The notes under the pieces are model-generated. The model was given only the letters and a program-made list of their open reading frames with translations. It was not told the DNA's origin and searched no databases. Positions 55,784-64,000 of a DNA stretch of 64,000 nt are shown piece by piece. Position 1 is the first letter of the stretch, and each line of letters opens with the position of its first letter. Source of the DNA: Shewanella eurypsychrophilus (lineage in GTDB: Bacteria; Pseudomonadota; Gammaproteobacteria; Enterobacterales; Shewanellaceae). The stretch covers positions 5,086,501-5,150,500 of the forward strand of contig NZ_CP045503.2 in NCBI RefSeq assembly GCF_007004545.3, in the 5' to 3' direction. Both the position numbers and the translations under genes were made by a program.

Positions 55784-56956
55784 GTGGATACTACCGCCGT
55801 TCATGATTCCAAAAATAGCACCTTAGTTCCTGTTCTGGGACTGTCATTTTTTGCTGTAGCCTCAGGCTTCTTAATGAGTCTGATCCCACTGTCCTTAACT
55901 TCGTTTGGGCTGGATAATTCTTTAGTTCCTTGGCTTGCAAGCATCTTCTATTTAGGCTTGCTCGTTGGCGCCACCAGCATCGAGAGAGTCGTAAGCAAAA
56001 TTGGACACAGAGTCGCTTTTGTTGTCTTCCTCTGTCTCTTGATTGCCAGCATCATTACCATGCTATTGCTGCCCATCGAAGCTGTTTGGCTAGGGGCTCG
56101 TTTTATCGCGGGAATGGCGGTAGCAGGGGTATTTGTGGTTGTTGAATCTTGGCTCTTGATGGCTGATAGCGCTAAAGCTAGAGCGAAACGATTAGGTCTG
56201 TATATGACCTCACTCTATGGTGGTAGTGCACTGGGGCAATTGGCGATAGGACCATTAGGTACCGACGGCGTGACACCATACTTTTATGTCATTGGCTTAC
56301 TGATGTTCGCCATACTGCCACCTCTGCTGATTAAAGCTGGTCAGCCAGAAAGTAGAGCGCAGGAGAAGATGAAGATAAGAGACATTAAAAAATTAAGTCG
56401 ACCAGCCATTATAGGCTGCTTAATTTCGGGGTTACTACTAGGGCCGATTTATGGACTCATGCCCCTGTATATTTCGACTCAAGCCATGCAAGCCCAGTAC
56501 ACTGGGATGTTAATGGCTTCTATTGTACTGGGCGGCATGTTAGTACAGCCTCTGGTGAGTTACCTGTCCACAAGAGTGAGCAAGAGCTTACTCATGGCAA
56601 TGTTTAGTCTGCTAGGCACATTTGCCGTTGTAGGCGTGTTGGGATCTCAATCACTGTTGGTACTGGGAATGAGTTACCTCATGTTGGGTGCAGCAAGCTT
56701 CGCACTGTACCCGATTGCAATCACGCTGGCTTGTGATGCACTGCCAATGGCTAAAATAGTGTCAGCCACTGAGATCATGCTATTTAGCTATAGTATTGGT
56801 TCGGTGCTCGGGCCGCTTTTGGCAACCAAGCTGACCCAGAGCAGTAATGGCATACTCTATTACCTTGGCGCTATCATGCTGACAACGTGTTTTTATATGC
56901 TTATTAAGAGCATAGAGAAACTAGAATCAGGGCATAAACCGGTAGCGGGTTTATAA
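55784..56956 (+). CDS. MFS transporter (YcaD-like)
   Basis: A 390-residue permease with about 12 hydrophobic helices; GTG start preceded by AGGAGA. IERVVSKIGHRVAFVVFLCL and ARKARAKRLGLYMTSLYGGSA-like loops fit small MFS proteins of the YcaD/YfkF type. The substrate is unknown. It is divergent from the LuxR operon and stops 100 bases before the convergent antiporter gene. Confidence 0.8.
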   Translation: MDTTAVHDSKNSTLVPVLGLSFFAVASGFLMSLIPLSLTSFGLDNSLVPWLASIFYLGLLVGATSIERVVSKIGHRVAFVVFLCLLIASIITMLLLPIEAVWLGARFIAGMAVAGVFVVVESWLLMADSAKARAKRLGLYMTSLYGGSALGQLAIGPLGTDGVTPYFYVIGLLMFAILPPLLIKAGQPESRAQEKMKIRDIKKLSRPAIIGCLISGLLLGPIYGLMPLYISTQAMQAQYTGMLMASIVLGGMLVQPLVSYLSTRVSKSLLMAMFSLLGTFAVVGVLGSQSLLVLGMSYLMLGAASFALYPIAITLACDALPMAKIVSATEIMLFSYSIGSVLGPLLATKLTQSSNGILYYLGAIMLTTCFYMLIKSIEKLESGHKPVAGL

Positions 56957-56981
56957 CCTCCTTTGACTAGGGGGGAAAAGT

Positions 56982-57009
56982 AAAAAGCGCTGAACTATCA
57001 GCGCTTTTT
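56982..57009. terminator. Bidirectional terminator
   Basis: Stem AAAAAGCGCTGA / TCAGCGCTTTTT with loop ACTA, between the convergent MFS and antiporter genes. Confidence 0.88.
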
Positions 57010-57055
57010 TTGTTGCTGCATATTCCTGAAACTCAGTATAGAGATGCTTTACTTG

Positions 57056-58279
57056 CTATTTGATCTTATTATCACGATGTCGTTTCGCATATAAACTGGC
57101 CAAAGGCTGCGCAGTTAATCCATGAGCAAAAATACTCATCAATACCGTCACTGTCACTACAGCATAAATGGTCTCAAATCCCTGTATCGATCCCATCTCG
57201 TGAGCCACAATCAACACATACAAGATAGAAGCTATGCCTCTAGGGCCAAACCAAGCGATGAATGCCATCGTTGCCAGGTCTAATTTTGCGCCTATCAGAC
57301 TTATCATCACCGGTAGCATTCGTAGTACTGTCAGACTGAGAAAAGCAAATAGCACAACTTCGACACTGATATGAGCCAAAGTCATGGGCACGAAGGCGAG
57401 ACCAAATAGGAAGAAGCTCACTAACACAAACAACTCCCCCTCAGTCTCGGCAAAATCTTCAATATGCTGCCGCGTCTTCTCGCAGGTATTACCGGCATAA
57501 AGCCCGGCAAAGAAGGCGGCGATAAAACCATTTCCGGCCAGAGATTCAGATAAATAAAATGACAATATAGCCAAGGCAATTGGAATAAGATTTTGATAGT
57601 TAGACTCCATCCAACTTTTATTAACCGCCAGAACAGTGAGCTTAGTGCCCACATAGCCAATCGCTCCACCCACCAAGGCACCAAACACTATCTGTTCGAC
57701 CACATAAGCCATCCAGCCATTATCTTGAGTCTCGGTTAACCCACTAACTATCATGGCAACCACAGTCAATACGATGGGGAAGACGATGCCATCATTCAAG
57801 CCACTCTCAACATTGATACTGGAGCGGATCTTTTTCGGTACCTTAGGATCTGTCACCACCGCTTTACCGAGCGCTGCATCTGTAGGTGTCAGTAATAATG
57901 CCAATAAGATCAAATAGGTCATTGGCTCATCAGGAAAGATCAATGTCGCCACATAGGTGCCGGCAAGTATGGTGATGGGCAGGCCGATAAAGAGCAGTCT
58001 TGCAGGGATCTTCCACGACTGTTTTAGTAACTTGAGATCGAGCAAGGCAGCATCAGAAAATAGCACCAGTACCAAAGCTATCTCGACGATAATCGTCACA
58101 AACTCGGCATTGACCTCCACTTGAGTAATATTGAAACCAAAGGGAGATAACAAGAGGCCAAAACCAGTAAACACCATAGGGCCGGAGATATTCAGCCGAG
58201 ACAGCGCCTTAGAGATATAGCCGTAGACCAGTATCACCAGTGCGATAATTAAAATAACGATATGTTCGTCCATGTTCAT
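57056..58279 (-). CDS. Monovalent cation:proton antiporter (CPA1/NhaP type)
   Basis: A 407-residue inner-membrane antiporter with about 12 helices. The ion-binding motif SINVESGLNDGIVFP contains the ND pair of CPA1 proteins, and PTDAALGKAVVTDP and AWFGPRGIASILYVL are other landmarks of the family. It exchanges Na+ or K+ for protons. The 220-base region to the DUF1326 gene has no other gene. Confidence 0.85.
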   Translation of the reverse strand: MNMDEHIVILIIALVILVYGYISKALSRLNISGPMVFTGFGLLLSPFGFNITQVEVNAEFVTIIVEIALVLVLFSDAALLDLKLLKQSWKIPARLLFIGLPITILAGTYVATLIFPDEPMTYLILLALLLTPTDAALGKAVVTDPKVPKKIRSSINVESGLNDGIVFPIVLTVVAMIVSGLTETQDNGWMAYVVEQIVFGALVGGAIGYVGTKLTVLAVNKSWMESNYQNLIPIALAILSFYLSESLAGNGFIAAFFAGLYAGNTCEKTRQHIEDFAETEGELFVLVSFFLFGLAFVPMTLAHISVEVVLFAFLSLTVLRMLPVMISLIGAKLDLATMAFIAWFGPRGIASILYVLIVAHEMGSIQGFETIYAVVTVTVLMSIFAHGLTAQPLASLYAKRHRDNKIK

Positions 58280-58500
58280 CCTTGAAAATGTAAACTAAGT
58301 CAAAGCGTGCCTATTGCAGCACTCGCTCAATAAACTAACAAATCTCAAATTAATTAGCATGTAATTAATCATTTATACCCATCGGCATCATCGTAATCCC
58401 TTCGATAAGACTCAAACCAATAGCAAGCTAACGGGAACGAAGGCGCGTAGCTTTCTCTGAACTATACTCAATATCAGGCTTTATTCTTTAGGAGAGAAGG

Positions 58501-59130
58501 ATGTCGGATGAACAAAAGTGGGCATTATCTATGCATCAAATTGAGTGCTGTAACTGTAGCCATGGTTGCGGCTGTCAATTTGCAGGTTTCCCCGACAGCG
58601 ATACTGGTGGCTGTCAGGCGATGATCGGTTTTTATGTAAAGTCGGGTCAACTCAATCAAATAGATCTCACCGGAATGAAAATCGTCATGGCAGCCTCTTG
58701 GCCTAAGGCTATCCATGAGGGCAACGGCACAGCCATACTCTTTATCGATTCAGCGGCCTCAACTGAACAAGTTGGCGCTATCGTCACCATCTTCTCTGGC
58801 TCGGCGGGTGGCATGCCATTCGAAGCTTTAGCTGGTACCTTTTCCACCTTTGTTGGGCCTCAAATTCATTCGATCTCTATGGATACCGATGACAACAGAG
58901 CAGGGTTTGCCATAGAGAATGTCATGACCGTCCAGCACACTCCACTCATCGATCCTATGACGGGTAATGACAAGCAGGTAAGGATCACTTTCCCCGATGG
59001 CGGTTTCTTCTGGAACGAAGGCATCATAGGCACTACCAATGCAATGAGTCTGACACATGACGCTCTCTCATTTGAGCATGTGGGACGCTTCGCAGCTAAG
59101 GCCGAAGTCGATTGGAGCAACCATGGCTAG
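58501..59130 (+). CDS. DUF1326 domain protein
   Basis: A 209-residue cytoplasmic protein starting MSDEQKWALSMHQIECCNCS, with a Cys-rich HGCGCQFAGFP segment close to the N-terminus and a long beta-rich domain (AILFIDSAASTEQVGAIVTI, GMPFEALAGTFST). This fits DUF1326. It is 21 bases upstream of a DUF2182 membrane gene; these two families often pair. AGGAGAG precedes the ATG. The role is unknown; the cysteines suggest a metal. Confidence 0.8.
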   Translation: MSDEQKWALSMHQIECCNCSHGCGCQFAGFPDSDTGGCQAMIGFYVKSGQLNQIDLTGMKIVMAASWPKAIHEGNGTAILFIDSAASTEQVGAIVTIFSGSAGGMPFEALAGTFSTFVGPQIHSISMDTDDNRAGFAIENVMTVQHTPLIDPMTGNDKQVRITFPDGGFFWNEGIIGTTNAMSLTHDALSFEHVGRFAAKAEVDWSNHG

Positions 59131-59151
59131 ACTCTGTTAAAGACAACAAAA

Positions 59152-59883
59152 ATGGAAAGAAAACTCATCAGTTATAACAGAGCAGGTCTACTTATCAGTA
59201 TTCTCACCTTAATAGGCCTGTGCTGGTTTTACATGATTGAACTTATGTCGATGAACATGCAGCCCATCACCGTATGGAGCAGCATAGATCTTGTCAGGTT
59301 ATTTGTTATGTGGAGCATTATGATGGCAGGAATGATGTTGCCATCGGCCCTACCAACAATCATGTTAGTCCAGCGAATTAACGACAATCGAAAAAAACGT
59401 CAAGCCCCCTATAGCTCTACCTATTACTTTATTTCAGGTTATCTGCTGGCCTGGGTACTTTATAGCTTGGCTATCACAGGGGTGCAGTACTGGTTACATA
59501 CTCTCTCAATCCTCACACCTATGATGAAAAGTGGCCAGTTCTGGTTTACTAGCCTGTTGTTATTTTTAGCTGGCATCTACCAATGGCTGCCGATAAAACA
59601 GAGCTGTTTGAGAAACTGCCGTTCTCCCCTTAGCCTTATCACCAAAGAATGGCGAGAAGGCAGATTTAACGCCATCAAACTGGGCTTCTGCCATGGTCAA
59701 TACTGTTTGGGCTGTTGCTGGGTATTAATGGCCCTGCTGTTTGTGCTAGGCGTGATGGACCTATTCTGGATAGCCATGTTAACGCTCGCTGTGCTTATCG
59801 AAAAACTCGCACCTAAGGGCGCGCTTTTCGGCAAGTGTTTAGGTGTAGTACTTATCATCCTATCTATGTTGATACAGTTTTAA
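59152..59883 (+). CDS. DUF2182 membrane protein
   Basis: A 243-residue protein with about six membrane helices. The MWSIMMAGMMLPSALPTIMLV segment and the KLGFCHGQYCLGCCWVLMALL segment, with its cysteine-rich turn, are the marks of DUF2182. It follows the DUF1326 gene in the same direction and the two likely act together, perhaps with a metal. No function is assigned to the pair. Confidence 0.8.
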   Translation: MERKLISYNRAGLLISILTLIGLCWFYMIELMSMNMQPITVWSSIDLVRLFVMWSIMMAGMMLPSALPTIMLVQRINDNRKKRQAPYSSTYYFISGYLLAWVLYSLAITGVQYWLHTLSILTPMMKSGQFWFTSLLLFLAGIYQWLPIKQSCLRNCRSPLSLITKEWREGRFNAIKLGFCHGQYCLGCCWVLMALLFVLGVMDLFWIAMLTLAVLIEKLAPKGALFGKCLGVVLIILSMLIQF

Positions 59884-60000
59884 CCATAATTAGCCAAGAT
59901 AAGCGATTCACTTTCCTTTCCTTTCTCATTTAACGCGTTAAAACCTCTACTACTAATTGAATAGAATTTTGTTGACCCAGGTCTCATTTAGCCAATAATT

Positions 60001-60014
60001 TTGATCCATATCAA
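60001..60014. promoter_or_regulatory. FNR/EtrA-type site
   Basis: TTGATCCATATCAA is a perfect match to TTGAT-N4-ATCAA. It lies 223 bases upstream of the diheme cytochrome gene, so this cluster is probably switched on without oxygen. The rest of 59884-60236 shows only AT-rich promoter-like sequence. Confidence 0.75.
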
Positions 60015-60236
60015 CGCAAGCTAAAGTTCCTCAATAACCGCTTTAAAATTGATAGACACACTAACAGTGCGTGTATAGCCTACAAATTCAGCAACAAATT
60101 ATTAACAGTTAATTAAAGAGTGCATTAAGCCGTTTTTTCCAGAAAAACTACTTAATCATTTTTGTAGACACGATGTTGTTAATAATCAACAAAACCATTG
60201 AGTTAATACACAAAGGAACGTTAAACGGAGTGTTTC

Positions 60237-60887
60237 ATGACAAGAGTTAGAAAACTACCTTCTTTGTTTGTCACCATATTGTTCTATTTAGCATCTAGTA
60301 CATATGCCAGTGCAGACGAAAAAGCGCTCATCACTCAAGGTGAGATGCTATACAACCAAAACTGTGTCTTTTGCCATCAAGCTGATGCCATAGGAAAAAC
60401 AGGCTTTGCCCCCTCGCTCTCCAACCCTGAATTGTTGGCCATTGCATCGGATAAATATTTAGCCTCCACCATCAGAGATGGCCGTATTGGTACCGCGATG
60501 GGTCCTTATGCTCACCTTGGCAAAGAGAAAATTGTCGCGATAGTGGCTTACCTCAGAAGCCATGAAACCTTGCCCCATCGCTCAGCCGAAGTCGATAAGC
60601 AGCGTTCAGCACAGGGCGATGCGCGTAAAGGGGAGCTTTGGTATCACGATATCTGCTCTACCTGTCACGGCCCTCAAGGAGACGGTTATTTAGCGGGATC
60701 ATCGGGCACCGCCATTGGTAAAGCAGGCTTCCTCAGTAAGGCGAGCGATGGCTTTATCCGTGAAACCATCAAGTATGGTCGCTCCAATACCCGCATGTTG
60801 CCCTTCTACGGCTCTGCTGGACTGGCCAATCTCGATGAGCAAGAAATTGAAGACATTATCACCTATCTGCGCACCCTAAATAAGTAA
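60237..60887 (+). CDS. Diheme cytochrome c
   Basis: A 216-residue periplasmic protein with two CxxCH heme sites, CVFCH (Cys43) and CSTCH (Cys140), in two similar cytochrome c domains of about 85 residues each. Methionine ligand candidates occur in GTAMGPYAH and TRMLPFYG. Signal peptide to about residue 27 (cut near TYASA). It is 10 bases before the Nap-like gene and is the likely electron donor to it, in place of NapB. CGGAG stands upstream of the ATG. Confidence 0.88.
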   Translation: MTRVRKLPSLFVTILFYLASSTYASADEKALITQGEMLYNQNCVFCHQADAIGKTGFAPSLSNPELLAIASDKYLASTIRDGRIGTAMGPYAHLGKEKIVAIVAYLRSHETLPHRSAEVDKQRSAQGDARKGELWYHDICSTCHGPQGDGYLAGSSGTAIGKAGFLSKASDGFIRETIKYGRSNTRMLPFYGSAGLANLDEQEIEDIITYLRTLNK

Positions 60888-60897
60888 GGAATTTGAG

Positions 60898-63615
60898 ATG
60901 AAACGAAGTAAGGAAAACAATGTATCACGCCGAAATTTCCTGAAGGGTAGTGGGTTTATTGCAACAACTGCAGCAGGTGGCGGATTATTTGTCGCCAGTA
61001 ACCCAGAACTTGAAGCCGCACCCGCAACTGCAGCACCTAAGAAAAGAACCACAGCATTAGCCCAATGCCCCTATTGCGGTGTCGGTTGCGGTACGATTAT
61101 TCAGGCCGAAGATGGCAAGATTGTCTCAATGCGTCCCGATAAAGATCACCCGACTAACTACGGTCTACAGTGTATCAAGGGTTTAACAGCTGCAGAGCCT
61201 ATGTATGTTGACCGTATGGAGGGCGACCCTTATGTCCGTAAGGATGTCTGGGCAGAGTGGCAAAAACCGAACCACGGTAATATCGAATATATCAGTAGCA
61301 CCAAAGGCTCATTCGACGAAGAGCACTTTGTCCGCGTGCCTTATCATGACGCCTCAGACATGGTGGCGCGTAAAGTCGCTCACTTTGCCAAGAAGTATAC
61401 CGGTAACTCCATCTCACTCTATGGTTCTGGCCAGCTCACCATGGAGGGGCAGTACCTAGAGAACCTCTTTATGAAGGGCGTTTTGGGCTCAAATACCATA
61501 GAAGCCAACGCACGCATGTGTATGACCTCAGCAGTAACGGGCTACTTTGCCACCTTAGGCTCTGATACACCGCCGCTGGCATATGATGATATCGAGATGT
61601 CCGATATGGTGATGCATTTTGGTCATAATGCTCGTGAGTCACACCCTATTATCTTCTGGCGTATCGCTGACTATAAGAAGAAAAATGATATCCCCACAGT
61701 CGTAGTCGACCCACGCGAAACTGGTACCAGCAAGGGCTATGAGGATATCAACAGCAAGAATCATGTTCATGTGCCAATTTTGAATGGTGATATCAGCTTC
61801 CTAAACTCGATTGCCCATGTACTGCTTAAAGAGCATGAAGATGTGATCGATTGGGATTTTCTCAAGGCGCATGTTAGTGGCTGGGAGGAATATGTCGAAG
61901 GGGTGCAGAATGACTACAGCCCAGAGCAAGTTCAAGACAGAATGGGCGGCGTTAATCACGATGTAAGCCCAGAGAAGATCCGCCAAGTGGCGCAGATGTT
62001 TGCCGACGCGACTCGCAAGCGCTTAGCGCGTGGTAAGGGTAAGCAAGACGGTAAAGGCACAGGTGGCGTGATCATCATGTGGGGCATTGGCTATAACCAA
62101 CATATCCACGGTCAGCACAATGTTATCTCAATCATCAACCTACTCACCTTAACCGGCAACCTCGCTAAACCTGGTTGTGGCCCCTTCTCAATGACGGGTC
62201 AGCCCAATGCTATGGGTGAGCGTTTCACTGGTGGCCTAACCGGTCGCCTGCCATTTAACGAAGGGCTAAGCAATCTTAAGCACCGTAAACATATGGCCAA
62301 GATGTGGCGCATCCCAGAGAAGAATCTCGATACAGCCGCCAACTCGCCTAACCCTGGTTTTGCCGTGGGTATGATGGAGCGTGCACTTAAGGATGACCTT
62401 AAGGCGATGTTCCTGGTTTATGCCACCCATATCGATCTCCCAGATCAATACAACTTGGTCCGTCCAGCACTGTTGAAAACTTTCAACGTGGTGCAGGAGA
62501 TCTATCGCCATGCGCCGAATAATCTCTACGCCGATGTGATATTCCCAGCCTGTACTTGGGGTGAAGTTAACGGGGTCTACATCAGCTCGGAGCGTCGAAT
62601 CAATATCACCGAAAAGGCGGCACAAGGTCCTAAGGGCTGTCGTCCAGATATGGATATGGTTATCGATAAGGGTAAGGAGATCGCTGATCTGCTGGGTATG
62701 GATGGCGACGCTATCTTCCCCTACAAGCGGGGTGAAGATGGTGAGTATGACGCCGAAGAGGTATTTAGAGATGTCTGCCGTGCATCGGTTGGCACCGATG
62801 CCGATCTTACCGGGATCTTAGAGCGTGAAAAACTCGATGGCATCAGCCCCTATGAGCAGCTTAAAACTCTGCGCGGAATTCAATGGCCAGCGCCTAACTA
62901 TGACTCAGCTAAAAATGGCGGCACTAAGCGCCGTTACATGATGCAGGAGGGTCAGTGGGAGAATCGTCCATACGGCTACTTCCGTACCAAAGATGGCAAG
63001 GTCAACATGAAGCTGTGTAAGCAGGACTATAGTCAGCGTAAAGAGATCACCAAGCAGTTGATGGAGTTTGGTGCTGTTGGAGGTAAGAAAGATCACTACG
63101 TAATTGATAATATGGATTTAATTATCAAAGCGCGTGATATGGCGCTAACGCCTGACTTACCTGATGAAGAGTTTAGAGGTATTCCATGGAAAGATGTACC
63201 GAAAGATAAATTTCCTTATTGGATGGGTCTAGGTGTTGTTTATGAGCACTTCCATACGGCTAAGTCTAATCGTAGCCCCACCACACGACGTCTAGTGCCT
63301 GAGATGTATGTGGAGATGCATAGCGAAGATGCCAAAGATCTCGGCATTAAAGATGGCGAGTGGGTTCGTGTTGTCACACGCCGAGGTTCACTCGAGGCTC
63401 GTGCTCAGGTTGGCGGCACGGACAGTATCGTTAAACCTGCACGTAACAGTGTGCCTAGAGGCTATATGTTTGGCCCATGGAACCTCTCTGTTGCTGACAG
63501 TGCAGATCCGAAGAAAAACAAGTGGCTAGCGAATGGTATAACCAACCGCTGTTTTGATCCTGTTTCTGGTCAAGTTGATTTTAAGAAACAAGCAGCAAGG
63601 ATAGAGAAGATCTAG
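60898..63615 (+). CDS. Nap-like periplasmic molybdopterin oxidoreductase
   Basis: A 905-residue enzyme. Twin-arginine signal SRRNFLKGSGF. The 4Fe-4S site is C57-x2-C60-x3-C64-x27-C92. The Mo ligand is probably Cys208 in ARMCMTSAVTGYFATLGSD, as in NapA. DDIEMSDMVMHFGHNARESHP and the MTGQPNAMGERFTGG turn are NapA-like. It is longer than typical NapA (about 830), with extra sequence around residues 370-400 (RLARGKGKQDGKGTGG) and 690-730. The upstream diheme cytochrome and downstream NapG-like ferredoxin suggest an electron route from quinol. Nitrate is the obvious candidate but the substrate is not proven. Confidence 0.8.
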   Translation: MKRSKENNVSRRNFLKGSGFIATTAAGGGLFVASNPELEAAPATAAPKKRTTALAQCPYCGVGCGTIIQAEDGKIVSMRPDKDHPTNYGLQCIKGLTAAEPMYVDRMEGDPYVRKDVWAEWQKPNHGNIEYISSTKGSFDEEHFVRVPYHDASDMVARKVAHFAKKYTGNSISLYGSGQLTMEGQYLENLFMKGVLGSNTIEANARMCMTSAVTGYFATLGSDTPPLAYDDIEMSDMVMHFGHNARESHPIIFWRIADYKKKNDIPTVVVDPRETGTSKGYEDINSKNHVHVPILNGDISFLNSIAHVLLKEHEDVIDWDFLKAHVSGWEEYVEGVQNDYSPEQVQDRMGGVNHDVSPEKIRQVAQMFADATRKRLARGKGKQDGKGTGGVIIMWGIGYNQHIHGQHNVISIINLLTLTGNLAKPGCGPFSMTGQPNAMGERFTGGLTGRLPFNEGLSNLKHRKHMAKMWRIPEKNLDTAANSPNPGFAVGMMERALKDDLKAMFLVYATHIDLPDQYNLVRPALLKTFNVVQEIYRHAPNNLYADVIFPACTWGEVNGVYISSERRINITEKAAQGPKGCRPDMDMVIDKGKEIADLLGMDGDAIFPYKRGEDGEYDAEEVFRDVCRASVGTDADLTGILEREKLDGISPYEQLKTLRGIQWPAPNYDSAKNGGTKRRYMMQEGQWENRPYGYFRTKDGKVNMKLCKQDYSQRKEITKQLMEFGAVGGKKDHYVIDNMDLIIKARDMALTPDLPDEEFRGIPWKDVPKDKFPYWMGLGVVYEHFHTAKSNRSPTTRRLVPEMYVEMHSEDAKDLGIKDGEWVRVVTRRGSLEARAQVGGTDSIVKPARNSVPRGYMFGPWNLSVADSADPKKNKWLANGITNRCFDPVSGQVDFKKQAARIEKI

Positions 63616-63630
63616 CCAGTAGACCCAAGA

Positions 63631-63662
63631 GTTAGCACTTGAGCGAAAGCTTAAGTGCTAAC
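63631..63662 (+). terminator. Strong hairpin with GAAA tetraloop between two genes
   Basis: GTTAGCACTTGAGC pairs with GCTTAAGTGCTAAC (one G-U pair) around a GAAA loop, 14 pairs, followed by CCTCTCTTTT. It lies in the 85-base gap between the Nap-like gene and the ferredoxin gene, so it may reduce read-through or stabilise the upstream message. Confidence 0.6.
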
Positions 63663-63700
63663 CCTCTCTTTTAACCACTTTTAGGTAAAATGGTAGTAAC

Positions 63701-64000
63701 TTGAATAGACGTCATTTTATTAAACAACTAAGCGTACTTACCGCAGTTGGACTCAGCCTTAAAACCTCTATGGCTAACGCAGCTTTCAAGGTTAAGCAGT
63801 TCACTCAAAGATACGTTCGCCCACCAGGGTCGCTGTCTGAAGATGATTTTATCAGCCAGTGTATACGCTGTAATCAGTGCGCCGAGATCTGCCCCAATAA
63901 CTGTATTAAATTCTTCGGCAGTGAAAATGGCATTGCATCCCATGGCACCCCCTATATCAGCCCCAGAGAGAAAGCCTGCATCTTGTGCATGAAGTGTGGT
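63701..64000 (+). CDS. NapG-like ferredoxin (N-terminal part, truncated by window)
   Basis: The visible 100 residues begin with a twin-arginine signal (NRRHFIKQLSV) after a TTG start at 63701; an in-frame TAA at 63686 rules out starts further upstream. Cysteine clusters CIRCNQCAEICPNNC and CILCMKCG, with the PPGSLSEDDFISQCIRC spacing of NapG/MauM proteins, would hold 4Fe-4S centres. It probably passes electrons between quinol oxidation and the cytochrome or reductase. The ribosome site (AGGT or GGTAG) is weak. Confidence 0.8.
   Translation, partial: MNRRHFIKQLSVLTAVGLSLKTSMANAAFKVKQFTQRYVRPPGSLSEDDFISQCIRCNQCAEICPNNCIKFFGSENGIASHGTPYISPREKACILCMKCG

Overview
The window looks like the chromosome of a marine gamma-proteobacterium, most probably Shewanella or a close relative. 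The support is a lipid-anchored decaheme OmcA/MtrC-family cytochrome, a urocanate reductase of the Shewanella UrdA type with its flavin transferase, a selenocysteine formate dehydrogenase next to selA, selB and selC, a Nap-like molybdoenzyme, and moderate G+C. No integrase, transposase, CRISPR array, rRNA or prophage was seen. The only RNA gene found is tRNA-Sec.

Layout. Bases 1-3.5 kb: two envelope glycosyltransferase genes (ArnT-like, partial, and ArnC-like) divergent from an OmpR-type two-component pair. 3.5-15 kb: two small genes, the decaheme lipoprotein, two outer-membrane barrel proteins, a glycine-zipper lipoprotein, an XRE regulator, a DUF4397 lipoprotein and an FG-GAP repeat protein. 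15-24 kb: housekeeping genes (MnmD-like methyltransferase, RarD permease, hydrolase, rRNA methyltransferase), a fagA-fumC pair behind a Fur box, and an alkylsulfatase with an AraC regulator. 25-35 kb: a selenocysteine/formate island (fdnGHI-fdhE-selA-selB, antisense selC, fdhD). The catalytic subunit is read through an in-frame UGA at 25580 followed by a SECIS-like hairpin. 35-38.5 kb: pstSCAB. 38.8-45.9 kb: one 2336-residue secreted protein that joins FN3 repeats, an IMPa-type metallopeptidase, a LamG-like domain, a PKD domain, an SGNH esterase and a GH33 sialidase. 46.5-55.3 kb: a chemoreceptor and a urocanate-respiration locus (apbE, urdA, an OmpK/Tsx-like channel, a histidine kinase, a response regulator, a LuxR regulator). 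55.8-64 kb: MFS and Na+/H+ carriers, a DUF1326/DUF2182 pair, and a cluster of diheme cytochrome c, Nap-like reductase and NapG-like ferredoxin behind a perfect FNR-type site.

Most of the window serves anaerobic or alternative respiration: formate as electron donor; urocanate, probably extracellular metal or flavins, and a Nap-type substrate as acceptors. The giant enzyme would let the cell dismantle sialylated, O-glycosylated proteins such as mucins.

The strongest unexpected signals are: (1) selA and selB joined by two tiny reading frames, each a truncated copy of the SelB N-terminus including its P-loop, all linked by ATGA stop/start overlaps; (2) the single-chain peptidase, esterase and sialidase; (3) a direct-repeat box shared by the urd channel promoter and the promoter of its regulators; (4) a 118-bp tandem duplication of the 3' end of the mnmD-like gene; (5) five AAACAT hexamers with exact 12-bp spacing upstream of the decaheme cytochrome.
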